64,000 nucleotides of DNA from Hysterangium stoloniferum (taxonomy: Eukaryota; Basidiomycota; Agaricomycetes; Hysterangiales; Hysterangiaceae): the NCBI GenBank assembly GCA_015178975.1, contig WHVD01000120.1, positions 62,001 to 126,000 on the forward strand, read 5' to 3'. The notes beneath the pieces were generated by a model. That model saw nothing but the letters and a program-made list of their open reading frames with translations. It did not search any database and had not been told where the DNA came from. Position numbers and translations under genes: made by a program. This document shows positions 11,791-21,523 of the stretch, one piece after another. The stretch's first letter is position 1. Each line of letters opens with the position of its first letter.

Positions 11791-12510
11791 GGAGGATAAC
11801 CCAAAACTTTAAAAGTTATTTGTCCACTAAAGTATATATTTATATTGTTATATTGTTTGTTATAGAATTAATATTTAATCAAATTCAGTCTATCAGGTGA
11901 TACTCTGGAGAATAAGGAAATATTAATATTTATCTTGTATCTGACAAAAGTTAGTCAAACAAACATATATAGATTATCCTTTTGGGGATAAACTCCACCA
12001 GATGGATTGGTTGGCCAGATAGTTCTGGTTAACTTTCTAAACCAAATAAATTTAAATTATATGAACTACATTTGAAAGTTTGCATAATATACAAGAGAAT
12101 ACATCTTATCCCAAAGATTAAGTCATAACCCAAATAATTTTGTTTAACTATAATGTTTGTGGACATTTTACAAGTCACAGAGATACTAGAGAATGCATCT
12201 CATCCCAAATATTAAGTCATAACCCAAATAATCTTGTTTAACCATGATGTTTCTGGATATTTTAAAAGTCACAGAGATACTAGAGAATGCATTTTATCCC
12301 AAAGATTAGGTAACAACCCAAATAATCTTGGTTAACCATGACATTTGTGCATATTTTAAAAGAGTATACAAGTTTTAAAGATGAAATGTTGGGGTAATGA
12401 AATATAAACTCCTAAAACATATAGTCATAGCCAAAGGAAATAGTCTCACTTAAAAATATGAGAACTTTTCCATACATTTTTGTATATTCAATGAAGTGTG
12501 ACTATCCTCC
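11791..12510. mobile_element. Non-autonomous DNA element MITE-2, copy 1
   Basis: A 720-bp insert in the Tc1 transposase. It begins GGAGGATAACCC and ends ACTATCCTCC, with TTT on both sides (11788-11790 and 12511-12513). It contains three direct repeats of 94 bp starting at 12095, 12189 and 12283 (GAGAATRCAT...). It has no coding capacity. The transposase words on either side (HHGLK and then AVVKAK, minus strand) become adjacent when it is removed. Confidence 0.8.
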
Positions 12511-12737
12511 TTTTAAGCCATGGTGTTTCAAGGTCCTCCTGATTGTTTTGGATAAGACATGGGATTCATTGATGGGATTGATGAAGTGTGTGGGCTGGAC
12601 AGTATTATCTAGCTTGCCAGAGGTGATTTGATGTATGATCCTGTTGAATGAGTAATGGTTGACCTGGATATATTAATATCTTACTGATGACTAATCATCT
12701 CAGTAGTAACTGGTTCTTAATAGAACTACTCTTAATA

Positions 12738-12815
12738 GCCTGATAGCTCAGGGGTTAAGAGCACTAGACATGTAGTCCAAACTTAGTGGTCACTGGTTCA
12801 AATCCAGCTCAGGTC
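12738..12815 (+). tRNA. tRNA-like sequence, pseudogene or tRNA-type SINE part
   Basis: An A-box-like TAGCTCAGGGG (12743-12753) and a perfect B-box GGTTCAAATCC (12795-12805) are at tRNA spacing. A T stem CTGG/CCAG and a mostly paired acceptor stem GCCTGA/TCAGGT are visible. The anticodon stem does not form a canonical 5-bp stem with a 7-nt loop, so no anticodon is called. It sits inside the Tc1 N-terminal coding region within a roughly 140-bp insert that may be bounded by ATATT repeats (12670-12674 and 12817-12821). It lies at the right end of that insert. Confidence 0.5.
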
Positions 12816-14688
12816 AATATTTTCACCCTGCTTATGTAATTCTTGCAGATCCTCCTCTGGTCAGTAGGATAAAGCTTGGAAGGACATCCTCCTTTCAGGT
12901 TTCTTTGTCTATGTCCATCTCCTGAGTAATTCTACTGATAGTGGTCTTTCTAACACCTGTGATAGAAGCCACATTCCTATTGGAGAGTCCATTTTGGAGG
13001 AGAGAGATGGCTTGTTCTCTTTTAAGAGGAGAAATAGCTTTCATGATGAGAGTAATAGTTGAAATGTGACTGTGACTGTCACATCTCAATTAGAACAATT
13101 GAAGATATGTCACATGATTTGTTTTGGAATTTTCCATTTCTCTAGTGGATAATATGATAGAGTGAAATCAGTAGAAAGACCAGGGGACAAAACTATCCCA
13201 ATGATTGGTTTAAATATTCACTGTGACACCAATTTCTATCAATATTATGTAATACTTGGGAATATGACATTTAGTATGCTAAGGCATCTGCTACAATATC
13301 TTTACCATTTTAGGAAATTTATGTGATTAGTTATACAACATTTAATGGGAATGATCAAAACATTGGGACAGTTCTGTCCCCTACTGTATATTGTTAACCA
13401 CCAACCATGAGAAACAATTCTCCATATTACATCCTAAACAAGTCAGAGTCAATTAATAGAACCTCTTGTATATAGTTTTCCAAGTTATGTAAATACTTGC
13501 TAATACTTTTGTTAGTAATTAGTTTTTTAAAAGCTAAACTGCAGTTATTTCCCAGCAAAATATGTGAGATATCATCAGAGATTTTTCATCCTATGGATTT
13601 CTTTATTAAGTGAAACCAGCTATATATTCTGGGTATGTTGAATCAAGTAGAAATCTGTTCAGATTGACAGACCCATTCCAATGTAATACATATGTATTCA
13701 GAGATGTCAATGACATACATATGCATATACAGTATGCATGAAATGGACCATTTAAAAGGATATACTTTTTAAAAGTCTTAGTGTTTTAATCTACTAAAGT
13801 CTTTCATGATCTATTCAGCTCTTAAAAGATGATTCATTTCATAATATACCAATAAGTTTTAAACATTCTTAAAGTTTGGAAGACCAAATTAAGTTTGAAT
13901 CACATCCCAGATGTTTAAATGACCTCTAGAGTATATTAGAATTTGGTATACTTAATAGTTTTCAGACATCCCCCTATATGCACCTGACTCTTTATACCTA
14001 CCAAGTCAAAGTTCACAACTGGACAACCTGCTGGGACCCAGATGTCAAACCTGTCTATGCCTGAACCTCTGCATCTCATGCACCAGTCATCAGAATACCT
14101 GCTGGGACCCATGCATGTCACCCTGTCTATATCCAACTCTGTCCCAAGTACCAGCTCACTGGACTCCACCCAGACAACCTGTCAGCTCTCTAACTGATCT
14201 CTGTTCCCATTATGGACAAATGACCTGTCATGTTTCAGACCCTGCTCCCATTCTGTTCCATCCATAACACCTAGTTTTGTGTTTACTTGTCTCATTTCAT
14301 GATTACTTGTTTTGATCTTCATTACTACCAGATTGGGTATTGCATACATTCCACAGTCTATATAACCTAGCTAATGTTGTACATACAATCCAGTCAGAAA
14401 ATCAACTTAGTTCTCCCCCAGTAACTTAGCATATACCCCGCTCAATTACCATCTCTCATCTTTGAATTGCAATGCTATCAACCTCATTGGAGCCTGCAGG
14501 CTTTCTGACTGACCTCCTGACCTATTGACCTATTGTCTACACCCAGACTCCCCCAGTTTTCCATCCACCTGTCTGAAATTGGACACCATGATCTTGCAAG
14601 GGCACAGCCTATAAGCTAAAGCCAAGTCCTACTAGATCATCTGTGGGTTTCTCCAGAAACCCTCCATGAGCCTGCATGACACTTAACA

Positions 14689-14934
14689 ATATGGCACAGA
14701 ATCCTTCTCACCTGAAAAATCAGGATTTGCTTCCAACCATTCCAAACACTCTACCAGGTTTTGATTGAGAAGCTGTGGATCAAGTGGAGCCTCAGATAAA
14801 GTTATCCACTTCCCTGGCCATACTCTGTACACTAGGCAATACTCAATTCTATTAACAAGATCAGCACTTGTCTTGAATGATGATGGTGGGCTTTTGACCT
14901 GAAATAATACCATAAGATGTGTTACATTTGGCAA
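14689..14934 (-). pseudogene. Unrecognised gene, upstream exon, split by an LTR nest
   Basis: The minus-strand frame contains TSADLVNRIEYCLVYRVWPG and ECLEWLEANPDFSGEKDSVP, which look like real coding text. It runs directly into the LTR at 14688. The next coding words on the far side (10723 leftwards) are VPSLYAEVP, so the nested insertion of about 4 kb appears to have split one gene. No clear 5-bp duplication is visible at the two LTR edges. Confidence 0.5.
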
Positions 14935-15411
14935 ATAATGAAAATGATTCTATGCAGGATAGCTTTAAGAATGCATCAATTTGTGTATTAGGAAGGTCTG
15001 TTATACCTAACCACTTTGTTAACTCATTCATTTAATGCCACAAACAGGTGTATGTCACATTTTCAGGATCAACTTCTGCAGCCATTTTCTGTTCATATGG
15101 TGTATTTCCCTACCCAAATGTTTTTCCAGCATTTCAAAATTGATATCTGTAGTAATGAGCATAAGGATCACCTGATTCTGTGGCAGATAGAGGGGAATAT
15201 CTGAATCACAGTGCATCATCCATACTATGATCACTATCAATCTCCATTTTCAAGTCATAATATGCATGACAAAGCATATCATCACCAAAAGGCTCTTCTT
15301 GAATTTGTGGCCACAAATCAAGATTATCATGGTCAGGTTGCTGCAATGGCTGCTGAAGAAAACCATGCAGCACAATCTAAAGATTTTCTTTGATACACTA
15401 CTAGTCCTACT
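14935..15411. other. Exon-like but unassigned stretch
   Basis: CpG-poor sequence between the split gene and an inverted LTR piece. Short open frames exist on both strands; the minus strand, which matches the neighbouring gene, has words such as EEPFGDDMLCHAYYDLKMEI. It is probably the decayed 5' part of the same unrecognised gene. No motif is recognised. Confidence 0.3.
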
Positions 15412-15645
15412 TGTTAAGTGCATAAAATCTACCCAGATTGCCAGTGGATATTCCAAAGGCTTTCCAGAAATGGTTTGGTATTTCCCAGGAGATACAGTAG
15501 TCTGGGGAATAGTCTATAGGGTTTCCAGGAAGATGTCTGGGGGGTATAGGAATATTACCAGGCTGTGAGAAGGACTTGGCTTCAGCTTATGTGCTGTGCC
15601 CTCATACACATATTCAGGTGTAGATACCCAGAGTTCTGAGGAGTT
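15412..15645 (-). mobile_element. LTR fragment, family C, inverted
   Basis: Begins TGTTAAGTGCAT, the inverse of a CACTTAACA end, and includes the inverse of the shared ATAAGCTGAAGCCAAGTCC block at about 15567-15605. It covers only the 3' part of a family C LTR, then sequence of MSDHE copy A begins. Confidence 0.6.
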
Positions 15646-15651
15646 CCATAT

Positions 15652-16260
15652 ATTAATGACAATTAGCTCCTCATTAGCATCAAGGCCCCATGAAACAATA
15701 GAGTGTATGGTTTTGGGTTCTGAATTATATTCTGATAGCTGAATAATTTCAAGATGACAGGTCCCTCATAGTGTAACTGTGAATTCACTGCTACATTTTA
15801 AATCCAATGGAAATAAAGATATTAATTCAATCAATGTTTTCTACCAGCAATGTGACATCCTTGAATAATGCATTTATAAGTGATATAGTGAGAAGGGTCG
15901 GCATATGCAAATGAATCATTCTTGGTTTGTAAAGCATTAAGCATGATATCCAATACAGTTCCATAAATACTGTGGAGCCAAGGATCCTATGTGAAACAAC
16001 AGGAGAAATTTGATATTTGCTGGTGAATCAGTTCCATGTGTCCAGGTTGGTTTTGATCATATCTGCATATGTCTTGTTTCAACCATTCTCCAAAAACAGC
16101 AATGGTAGTTTTAAACTTATGACCATATCCAGAATTTGAAAGAGTTAAAGGCAATGAGGTCCTCACAGGACCGTGCAACATGTACCCTCTTAATAATGCT
16201 GGAGAAATGGCTAGTAATAATATGATATGGTAAAGTGGTGAGGGTGGCACATCAGGAAAT
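15652..16260 (-). pseudogene. MSDHE-family copy A, decayed fragment
   Basis: Matches the exon 4 to exon 3 part of copy C (about 21780-22430) in the same minus orientation. The fourth exon region (MELIHQQISNFSCCF, then the equivalent of LLDISPDVLQTEI) and the end of exon 3 are recognisable. CpG sites present in copy C are TG or CA here, and the frame is broken. It is an old relict lying beside an LTR scrap. Confidence 0.65.
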
Positions 16261-16536
16261 TGGGAAATCCATGCATACCCTAGCTAGGTTGTATAGTAGG
16301 CCAAGCTCAGCTATTTATGTAGTGGTATTTTGTTTACCACAAGTTGGTGTATACTAGCTATTTCAGGTATTTACTAGCTAGCCTAGCCTTGAGCTAGGTG
16401 CTCTAGGATCACTAAGGTGACTCGTCATTATTTATATTATGGAGGATATCTGAAAACCAATAATTATACCAAATTTTAATGTACTCTAAAGGTCAGTTAA
16501 ACATCTGGGATGTGATTCAAACATAATTTGGGTTTT

Positions 16537-17274
16537 TGTTATGACCGTGTCATAACTGTGTTGCTACCCGATGGTCCCCGAGGATAATACCATCTTTCAA
16601 CGTGCAAGATATTGATCGAGTCATTGTTTCAGTAACCATCAGAACACCGACACTGACATATAGCATCACAGCAATCAAACCCCATTTATACCCCCATCAA
16701 TAATACTCTTACCATCTGGTTATGCTTTGATACATCCCCTTTTCATTATGATGATCCATTTCATTTTATGTTTCACCTATGCCTGTATATACTTGTAGCC
16801 CGTGGACTATTTCCTTTTCTCATAATCCCGCTCTCGGTTAATCACAGCCTCCGATTATATTGTAACCTTCCAGTTTCTAGTCAGGTAATGTTTCCACTCT
16901 TCCCTTAGTTAGTAGTTTCTAGGTGCCGATAATTTGTATATAGACTCACTGTAAATGTAGTTACTAGGCAATCAGAATATCGACTCAGAATACCCTCTTA
17001 CATCTCACATAGTATCACTCTAAGTCTCTCGCTCTCCACCTTCGTGTGCGCTCACTCACTCTCAGCCTTGACCCTTGGCCCGACACTCGACTTACCCTTT
17101 GGTTCCGATCGGTAGCCCACCGAGAAGTACTCATTAGGAATAGTCTTCACCCATCCAAAATTTAAGGACACACCAGCGGTTAATTGCAAGGGTGCAGCAT
17201 ATAAGCTGAAGCCAAGTCCTTCCGATCGGTCCCTGTCGGCCTACCGATATCCATCAGTTTTTCTGTTCTTAACA
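16537..17274 (+). mobile_element. Solo LTR, family B
   Basis: Starts TGTTATGACCGTGTC and ends TGTTCTTAACA, with GTTTT on both sides (16532-16536 and 17275-17279). It carries the shared ATAAGCTGAAGCCAAGTCC block at about 17195. CpG-rich compared with the MITE around it. Related to 17336-18078 and to the LTR at 29758-32070. Confidence 0.9.
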
Positions 17275-17335
17275 GTTTTCAAACTTTGGGAATAAAACTT
17301 ATTTGTATATTATGAAACAAAGCATCTTTCAGGAC

Positions 17336-18078
17336 TGTTACGACCATGTCACAACCTGACAGTCCCCAAGGTTATCGCCACCTATCGACAATTCAAGTCA
17401 TCGTTCAAGTCCTCACATCGGAAGCCGTTGGTTTCCCAATGCTGATGTATGCCTTTATGGTGATCAAACTCCATTTACACCCCCATCAAAATATACTCAT
17501 ACCATCTGGTTAAACTCTGATACGTCCCTTTTCATTATGATGATCCATTCTACTCTATGTTTCACACATGTCTAAAAATACTTGTAACTCTCGGACTTTT
17601 TCCTTTTCTTGTAATCCCGGTCTCGGTTAATGTACGGCCTCTGAACTAATTGTAACCTTCCCGTTCCTAGTCAAGCTTATTTGTCAATACCGTTTTCCGC
17701 CTTTCTCCTAGTTAGTGTTTTTTAGACACCTGATACTTGTATATGAACCCACTGTAGTTGTAGTTATTAGGCAATCAGAATATCAACTCAGAATACCCTC
17801 TTACGCCTATAGAAATCTCATACTAAGTATTCCACTACCCACCTTTGCATGCGCTCGCCCCCTCTCGGTCCCCAACCCCTTGGCCCGACACTCAACTTAT
17901 CCCTCGATTCTGATCAGTAGTTTCGCCAAGAGGTATTCATTAGGACTAGTCTTCGCCCACCCGAAATTTAAGGACACCCGATGGATAACTGCGAGGGCGC
18001 AGCACATAAGCTGAAGCCAAGTCCTTCCGATCGGTCCCCGTCGGTCCACCAACATTAGTCAGTTTTCAGTTCTTAACA
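17336..18078 (+). mobile_element. Solo LTR, family B, second insertion
   Basis: Starts TGTTACGACCATGTC and ends AGTTCTTAACA, with AGGAC on both sides (17331-17335 and 18079-18083). It lies 61 bp from the previous LTR in the same orientation but has its own target duplication, so it is a separate event and not the other end of one element. Confidence 0.9.
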
Positions 18079-18181
18079 AGGACCTGAATTGAAAAATATT
18101 TGTAGATTAAAACACCAAAAACTTTTAAAAAGCATATCCTTTTAGATGGTCCATTTAATGCATGTGTATGTCATTGACATC

Positions 18182-18998
18182 TGTTAGGATACACACACAG
18201 GGCAGGTCTCCAGAGAAACCCACGGGATATCTGGTAGGACTTGGCTTCAGCTTATAGGCTGCACCCTCACTAGATCGTGTTGTCCAATTCTGAACAGGCA
18301 GACGGGAATCCCAGTGAGTCCAGGTGGGGTTTGTGGGTTGTAGGTCATAGGTCAGAGGTCGTGGGTCATGAGTCGAGATAGTTGAGAGAGGTAGATGCGC
18401 CGGAGCCCGTGGGCTCCGACTAGTGAGAGCAATGTGAATCAAGCAAGGGTTTAGAGTGGAAAATGGATTAGATTACTGGGGGGAATCTAAGCTAATTTTC
18501 TGACTGGATTGTATGTACAACATCTGACAGTTTATATAGACCGTGGAGTGAATGACATACCAAATCCAGTAATGATGAAACGAAACTAACAAAACATAAA
18601 ACGGGAATAATAAACACCAAGTTTGGTGTTAGGAACAGGACGGAACGGAGTGGAGTCCAAATCGTGACAAAGCATAACCCATAATGGGAAATGGAGCAGG
18701 AGTGGAGTTCAAATCGTGACAGGTGATTTGACTAAAACGGGAACGGGGCTCAATTAGAGTGGTGATGGGATTCTGAGCGGGGTCCAGTGACTGATGCATG
18801 GGACGAAGACGGACATAGACAGAGATGGAGTCTGGGGGAAGTCCGGTGACTGATATGTGTCGTAATGAGGTCGAACGTAACAAGTCTTGACGTATGGAGT
18901 CCGGGTGGAAAATCCTATAAACAGACGATTGGTGCGTGTAGGGTGTGGTGGTGTACAGGTTAGTGCCCAGAGTCCGGTGGGATTGTCCGGTCGTAACA
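18182..18998 (-). mobile_element. Solo LTR, family A, inverted
   Basis: Inverse of the 2199-3016 LTR: left edge TGTTAGGATACAC, right edge GGTCGTAACA. Flanked by ACATC on both sides (18177-18181 and 18999-19003). It retains CpGs and long open stretches shared with the 2199 copy, so it is likely young. It is the third LTR in this MITE. Confidence 0.9.
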
Positions 18999-19432
18999 AC
19001 ATCTCTGAATACATATGTATTACATTGAAATGGGTCTATCAATCTGAACAGATTTCTACTTGATTCAACATACCAAGAATATATAGCTGGTTTCACTTAA
19101 TAAAGGAAGCCATAGGATGAAAAATCTGCAATGATATCTCACATATTTTGCTAGGAAATAACTACAGTTTAGCTTTTAAAAAACAAAGTACCAACAAAAG
19201 TATTAGCAAGTATTTACATAACTTGGAAAACCATATACAATGGATTCTATTAAATATCTTTGGATTGTGTAAGATGTAACATGGAGGACTGTTTCTTATA
19301 GTTGATATTTAACAATATAATAGTCTCAGAAGATATATCACTATTTAAAGATGGAGTTTTGTAGAAATATAAATTTTACCAAACACCTGATATTATAGTA
19401 ATAATAGAGATAGCTCTTCAACATTGTTCAGA

Positions 19433-20335
19433 ATGACTGGGTATTATCCCGCGAGGCTTGCTGGAATCATCAGGAATTTAGTAAGGCGTGTCCGACATGG
19501 AGAGAGATGCTATGACTCTGGGTGGAACCCGTTATTCGTAGACCAACGGAAGTCAACATCGACCCAGGTTACCTTGTGGCCCGGCATTAGAGCGGGTGGG
19601 GATGAAGTTACTGTACGGCACCAAGATATCCATTTTGGTTGGAAAGTGCTTGTTCAACATGCGACGTGTGGAGGAGTACAAAAGAGTTGCCCAAGTGCTC
19701 ATGTACACGCCCGATGAAATGATGACGACTAGACTGCTTAACAAACAGCTAACTGTGCGGCAATTCAGCATAATGGTTCAAGACGGGGTGGATCTCTTGA
19801 GGCATGTTCGCTTCTGGTAAAAGCCATTCATTGCATGGTAATAATCACTTTAAGGAAGACCTGCTTACCCACGTAAAATACGATATCGGGCGAAATGGCT
19901 TCTCACGAAGACTTATAGCGAAGGTGCATGATAGACGGGGCCTGTCACACGAGGACCTCAATGGCATTAAAAACTATTTCAAATTCTGGATTATGTCGTA
20001 CGTTTTACCGTGTCAGTTTTTGGAGAATCGACGAAATGGTACTGATACGATCGAAACCAAACCAAACACATAGAACGGATTCACCCGCAAATATCGATGG
20101 TCTCCTGCTGTTTGACTCAGGATCCTTGGCTCACTTATAGAACTCTATTAAATATAACGCTTGACGTTTTACAAGCCAATATCGATTCATTTGCGTCTGC
20201 CAGCCCTTCTCTCTACTTCCCTTGTGAATGAATGATAGATGAACTCTATGCATGATTTGAGGACGTCACATTGATAGTAGAAAACATTGATCGAATTAAT
20301 GACATTGTTTCCATGTTGCGGAAACTTATGATCCA
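19433..20335 (+). pseudogene. MSDHE-family copy B
   Basis: Plus-strand copy beginning inside exon 2 (EACWNHQEFSKACPTW equals the GLLDSSGIEQGMSD region in another frame; then GTKISILVGKCLFNMRRVEE and VDLLRHVRFW). Exon 2 ends CTTCTG followed by a GTAAAA donor, which copy C lacks. Exon 3 is largely deleted, keeping only its end (RTSMALKTISNSG in a shifted frame), and exon 4 remnants follow to about 20335. It abuts copy C tail to tail. It lacks exon 1 and has frame changes, so it is a pseudogene. Confidence 0.65.
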
Positions 20336-20339
20336 GTTG

Positions 20340-20780
20340 AGTGGAATGGGGGAGCGAGAGAGCTTCTGGTTCTCGACATCCATGGGCAGTTGCGGCAACT
20401 GTGATGCTTCCTCTGGATATTCAAGGTAAATTGTATGTCTGTACCCTCTTGTCTTGTTGCATCTGTTGCATATTCCATCCCTTTCTCATGCTCCTTCTGT
20501 GGACTTTCCGCGGGTTTCGACGAGACACGCTGGTTAAACGAAAGAGCTTCTGGTTTGTTGTCAACTATGCGCAGATGCTGTGGCTGCAGCGGGACTTCGG
20601 ATATTCGAGTAGCACGGTATGCTTCCACCTTCCTGCTTTTTTTTCTCCTTCTCGAAGATGTCTGCCAATGAGCAATAAATATTTCCTGACGCTGTTCCTA
20701 TAGACATGTTAGGAACATTAGGAAAACCAATGAGCTTGTGCGTACGTCTGTGTCGGCACTGTTGGACATGTTGGGCGATC
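20340..20780 (-). CDS. Beta module, copy C
   Basis: The minus strand has a 100-codon frame with LRIVDNKPEALSFNQRVSSK and a Lys/Glu-rich segment ending DATRQEG, then what looks like a GT...AG gap before a final RTRSSL stretch. The same module follows the MSDHE gene in copies E, F and G (VDNVPEARSFAHCVLSKP, then EKETQKEMQQMQQDKR). Upstream (about 20780-20700) is LIGFPNVPNMSIGTASGN, also found in copy F. It could be a downstream gene or far exons of the same gene. No known domain is recognised. Confidence 0.45.
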
Positions 20781-21523
20781 ATCGTAGGATTATTTAGGTT
20801 AACCGGAAGACGTTACGTCAAAGTAAGGAGGATATAGGAAGACGTCTCCAGAAGAATCATGATAGTCTTATTCGGCTGCATGGTGCAGTGTTTGCAAGGC
20901 TTAGCCTTTGGGCATGGCCCCAACTCGTGAACATACCTTATCGAGGGCGACACGCAATAAGACTTGCCCAACTACAGAAATAAAGAAAAGATGCTAGTCA
21001 GTTTCAATACCGTGAATTCAACGCGTCAACCCAAAATCAAATCCTATAGGTCGGTGACAAACCTGTCGGCAGGGAACTGGAGGCTGCCAGTATTTGGGTA
21101 GATCTCAGACAGGCTGCCAGGCATCTGCGCAGCCTCGATCAGGCTGTGTGAGCTTGGCAGGCTGTGTGACCCTTCAGTAGGCTGCTGGATTCTTTGCAGA
21201 GCGCCGCCGGCCTCGTGCCTGAGTGGACCACGGCCCGATCAGTCGGATGGACGCCAGCTCAAGGTTTGACGAGCAACCCGGCTCTCCATGCAGACCTTAT
21301 GGAGAAAGATTTACTCTTAATTATAGCTCATTGTATATGTTGAAGAACAGGTGTAAAAGGCAAAGCTCGAAGCTACACAGTAGCAGTCTCTTTCTCAAAT
21401 CATCGCCTGAGCTCTTCAAGACTGAGGAAACCGTAACTGCGAATATTTTACCCTCCGTTGCTCTTCGCAGAATCTTAGGCTAGGTCGAGCATTATTTAGG
21501 TAATGAGTAAATAAGTTAACAGT
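20781..21523 (-). other. Region between the MSDHE gene and the beta module
   Basis: CpG-rich sequence with short minus-strand open pieces that recur in copies E, F and G (for example the ASPSIRYVHELGPCPKAKPC type text near 20930). It includes a CAGGCTG-rich stretch at 21050-21190. No continuous gene is visible. Confidence 0.35.

Larger units (their letters stand above)
10871..13381 (-). mobile_element. Tc1/mariner element with a broken transposase
   Basis: The terminal repeats start GGGGACAAAACTGTCCCAATG at 10871 and end in its inverse at 13381, with TA on both sides. Each terminal repeat is about 205 bp and ends inwardly with another copy of the same motif (about 11050-11075 and 13178-13205). 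Transposase runs on the minus strand: N-terminal HTH at 12895-13089 (NRNVASITGVRKTTISRI), and a DDE domain at about 11720-11100 with SDETKINRLGSDG and QQDNDPKHTSK. Premature stops (several look like Trp codons changed to TAG or TGA) and a frameshift before the last acidic residue inactivate it. It also carries MITE-2 and a tRNA-like insert. Confidence 0.85.
10767..13974. mobile_element. MITE-1, copy 2, split by a Tc1 element
   Basis: The left end GGAGATTGTCTG and right end CAGACATCCCC match copy 1, and the flanking TAT repeats (10764-10766 and 13975-13977) mark the target duplication within the LTR. The left piece is 10767-10870 and the right piece is 13382-13974. Together they match copy 1 at 5770-6445, including the GTTAACCACCAACCATGAG and TTTGGTATACTTAATAG segments. 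Confidence 0.8.
10724..14688 (+). mobile_element. LTR family C, carrying a nested insertion
   Basis: The LTR begins TGTTAGAACTGG at 10724, is interrupted after 10766 by MITE-1, and resumes at 13975, ending CACTTAACA at 14688. Without the insert it is about 755 bp and resembles 8615-9600. No internal region is attached on either side. It is CpG-depleted, hence old. Confidence 0.8.
16441..19413 (-). mobile_element. MITE-1, copy 3, holding three solo LTRs
   Basis: The inverted copy starts GGAGGATATCTGAAAAC at 16441 and continues as 17275-17335, 18079-18181 and 18999-19413, ending near CTGATATTATAGTAATAAT. The right terminus is decayed, so its target duplication is unsure. The four pieces together cover most of the 676-bp element. 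Three separate LTR insertions lie inside it, each with a perfect 5-bp duplication. Confidence 0.75.

Noticed and set aside
17336-18078. Pairing with 16537-17274 as the two LTRs of one short element
   Set aside because: Each has its own perfect and different target duplication and the 61 bp between them is MITE-1 sequence.
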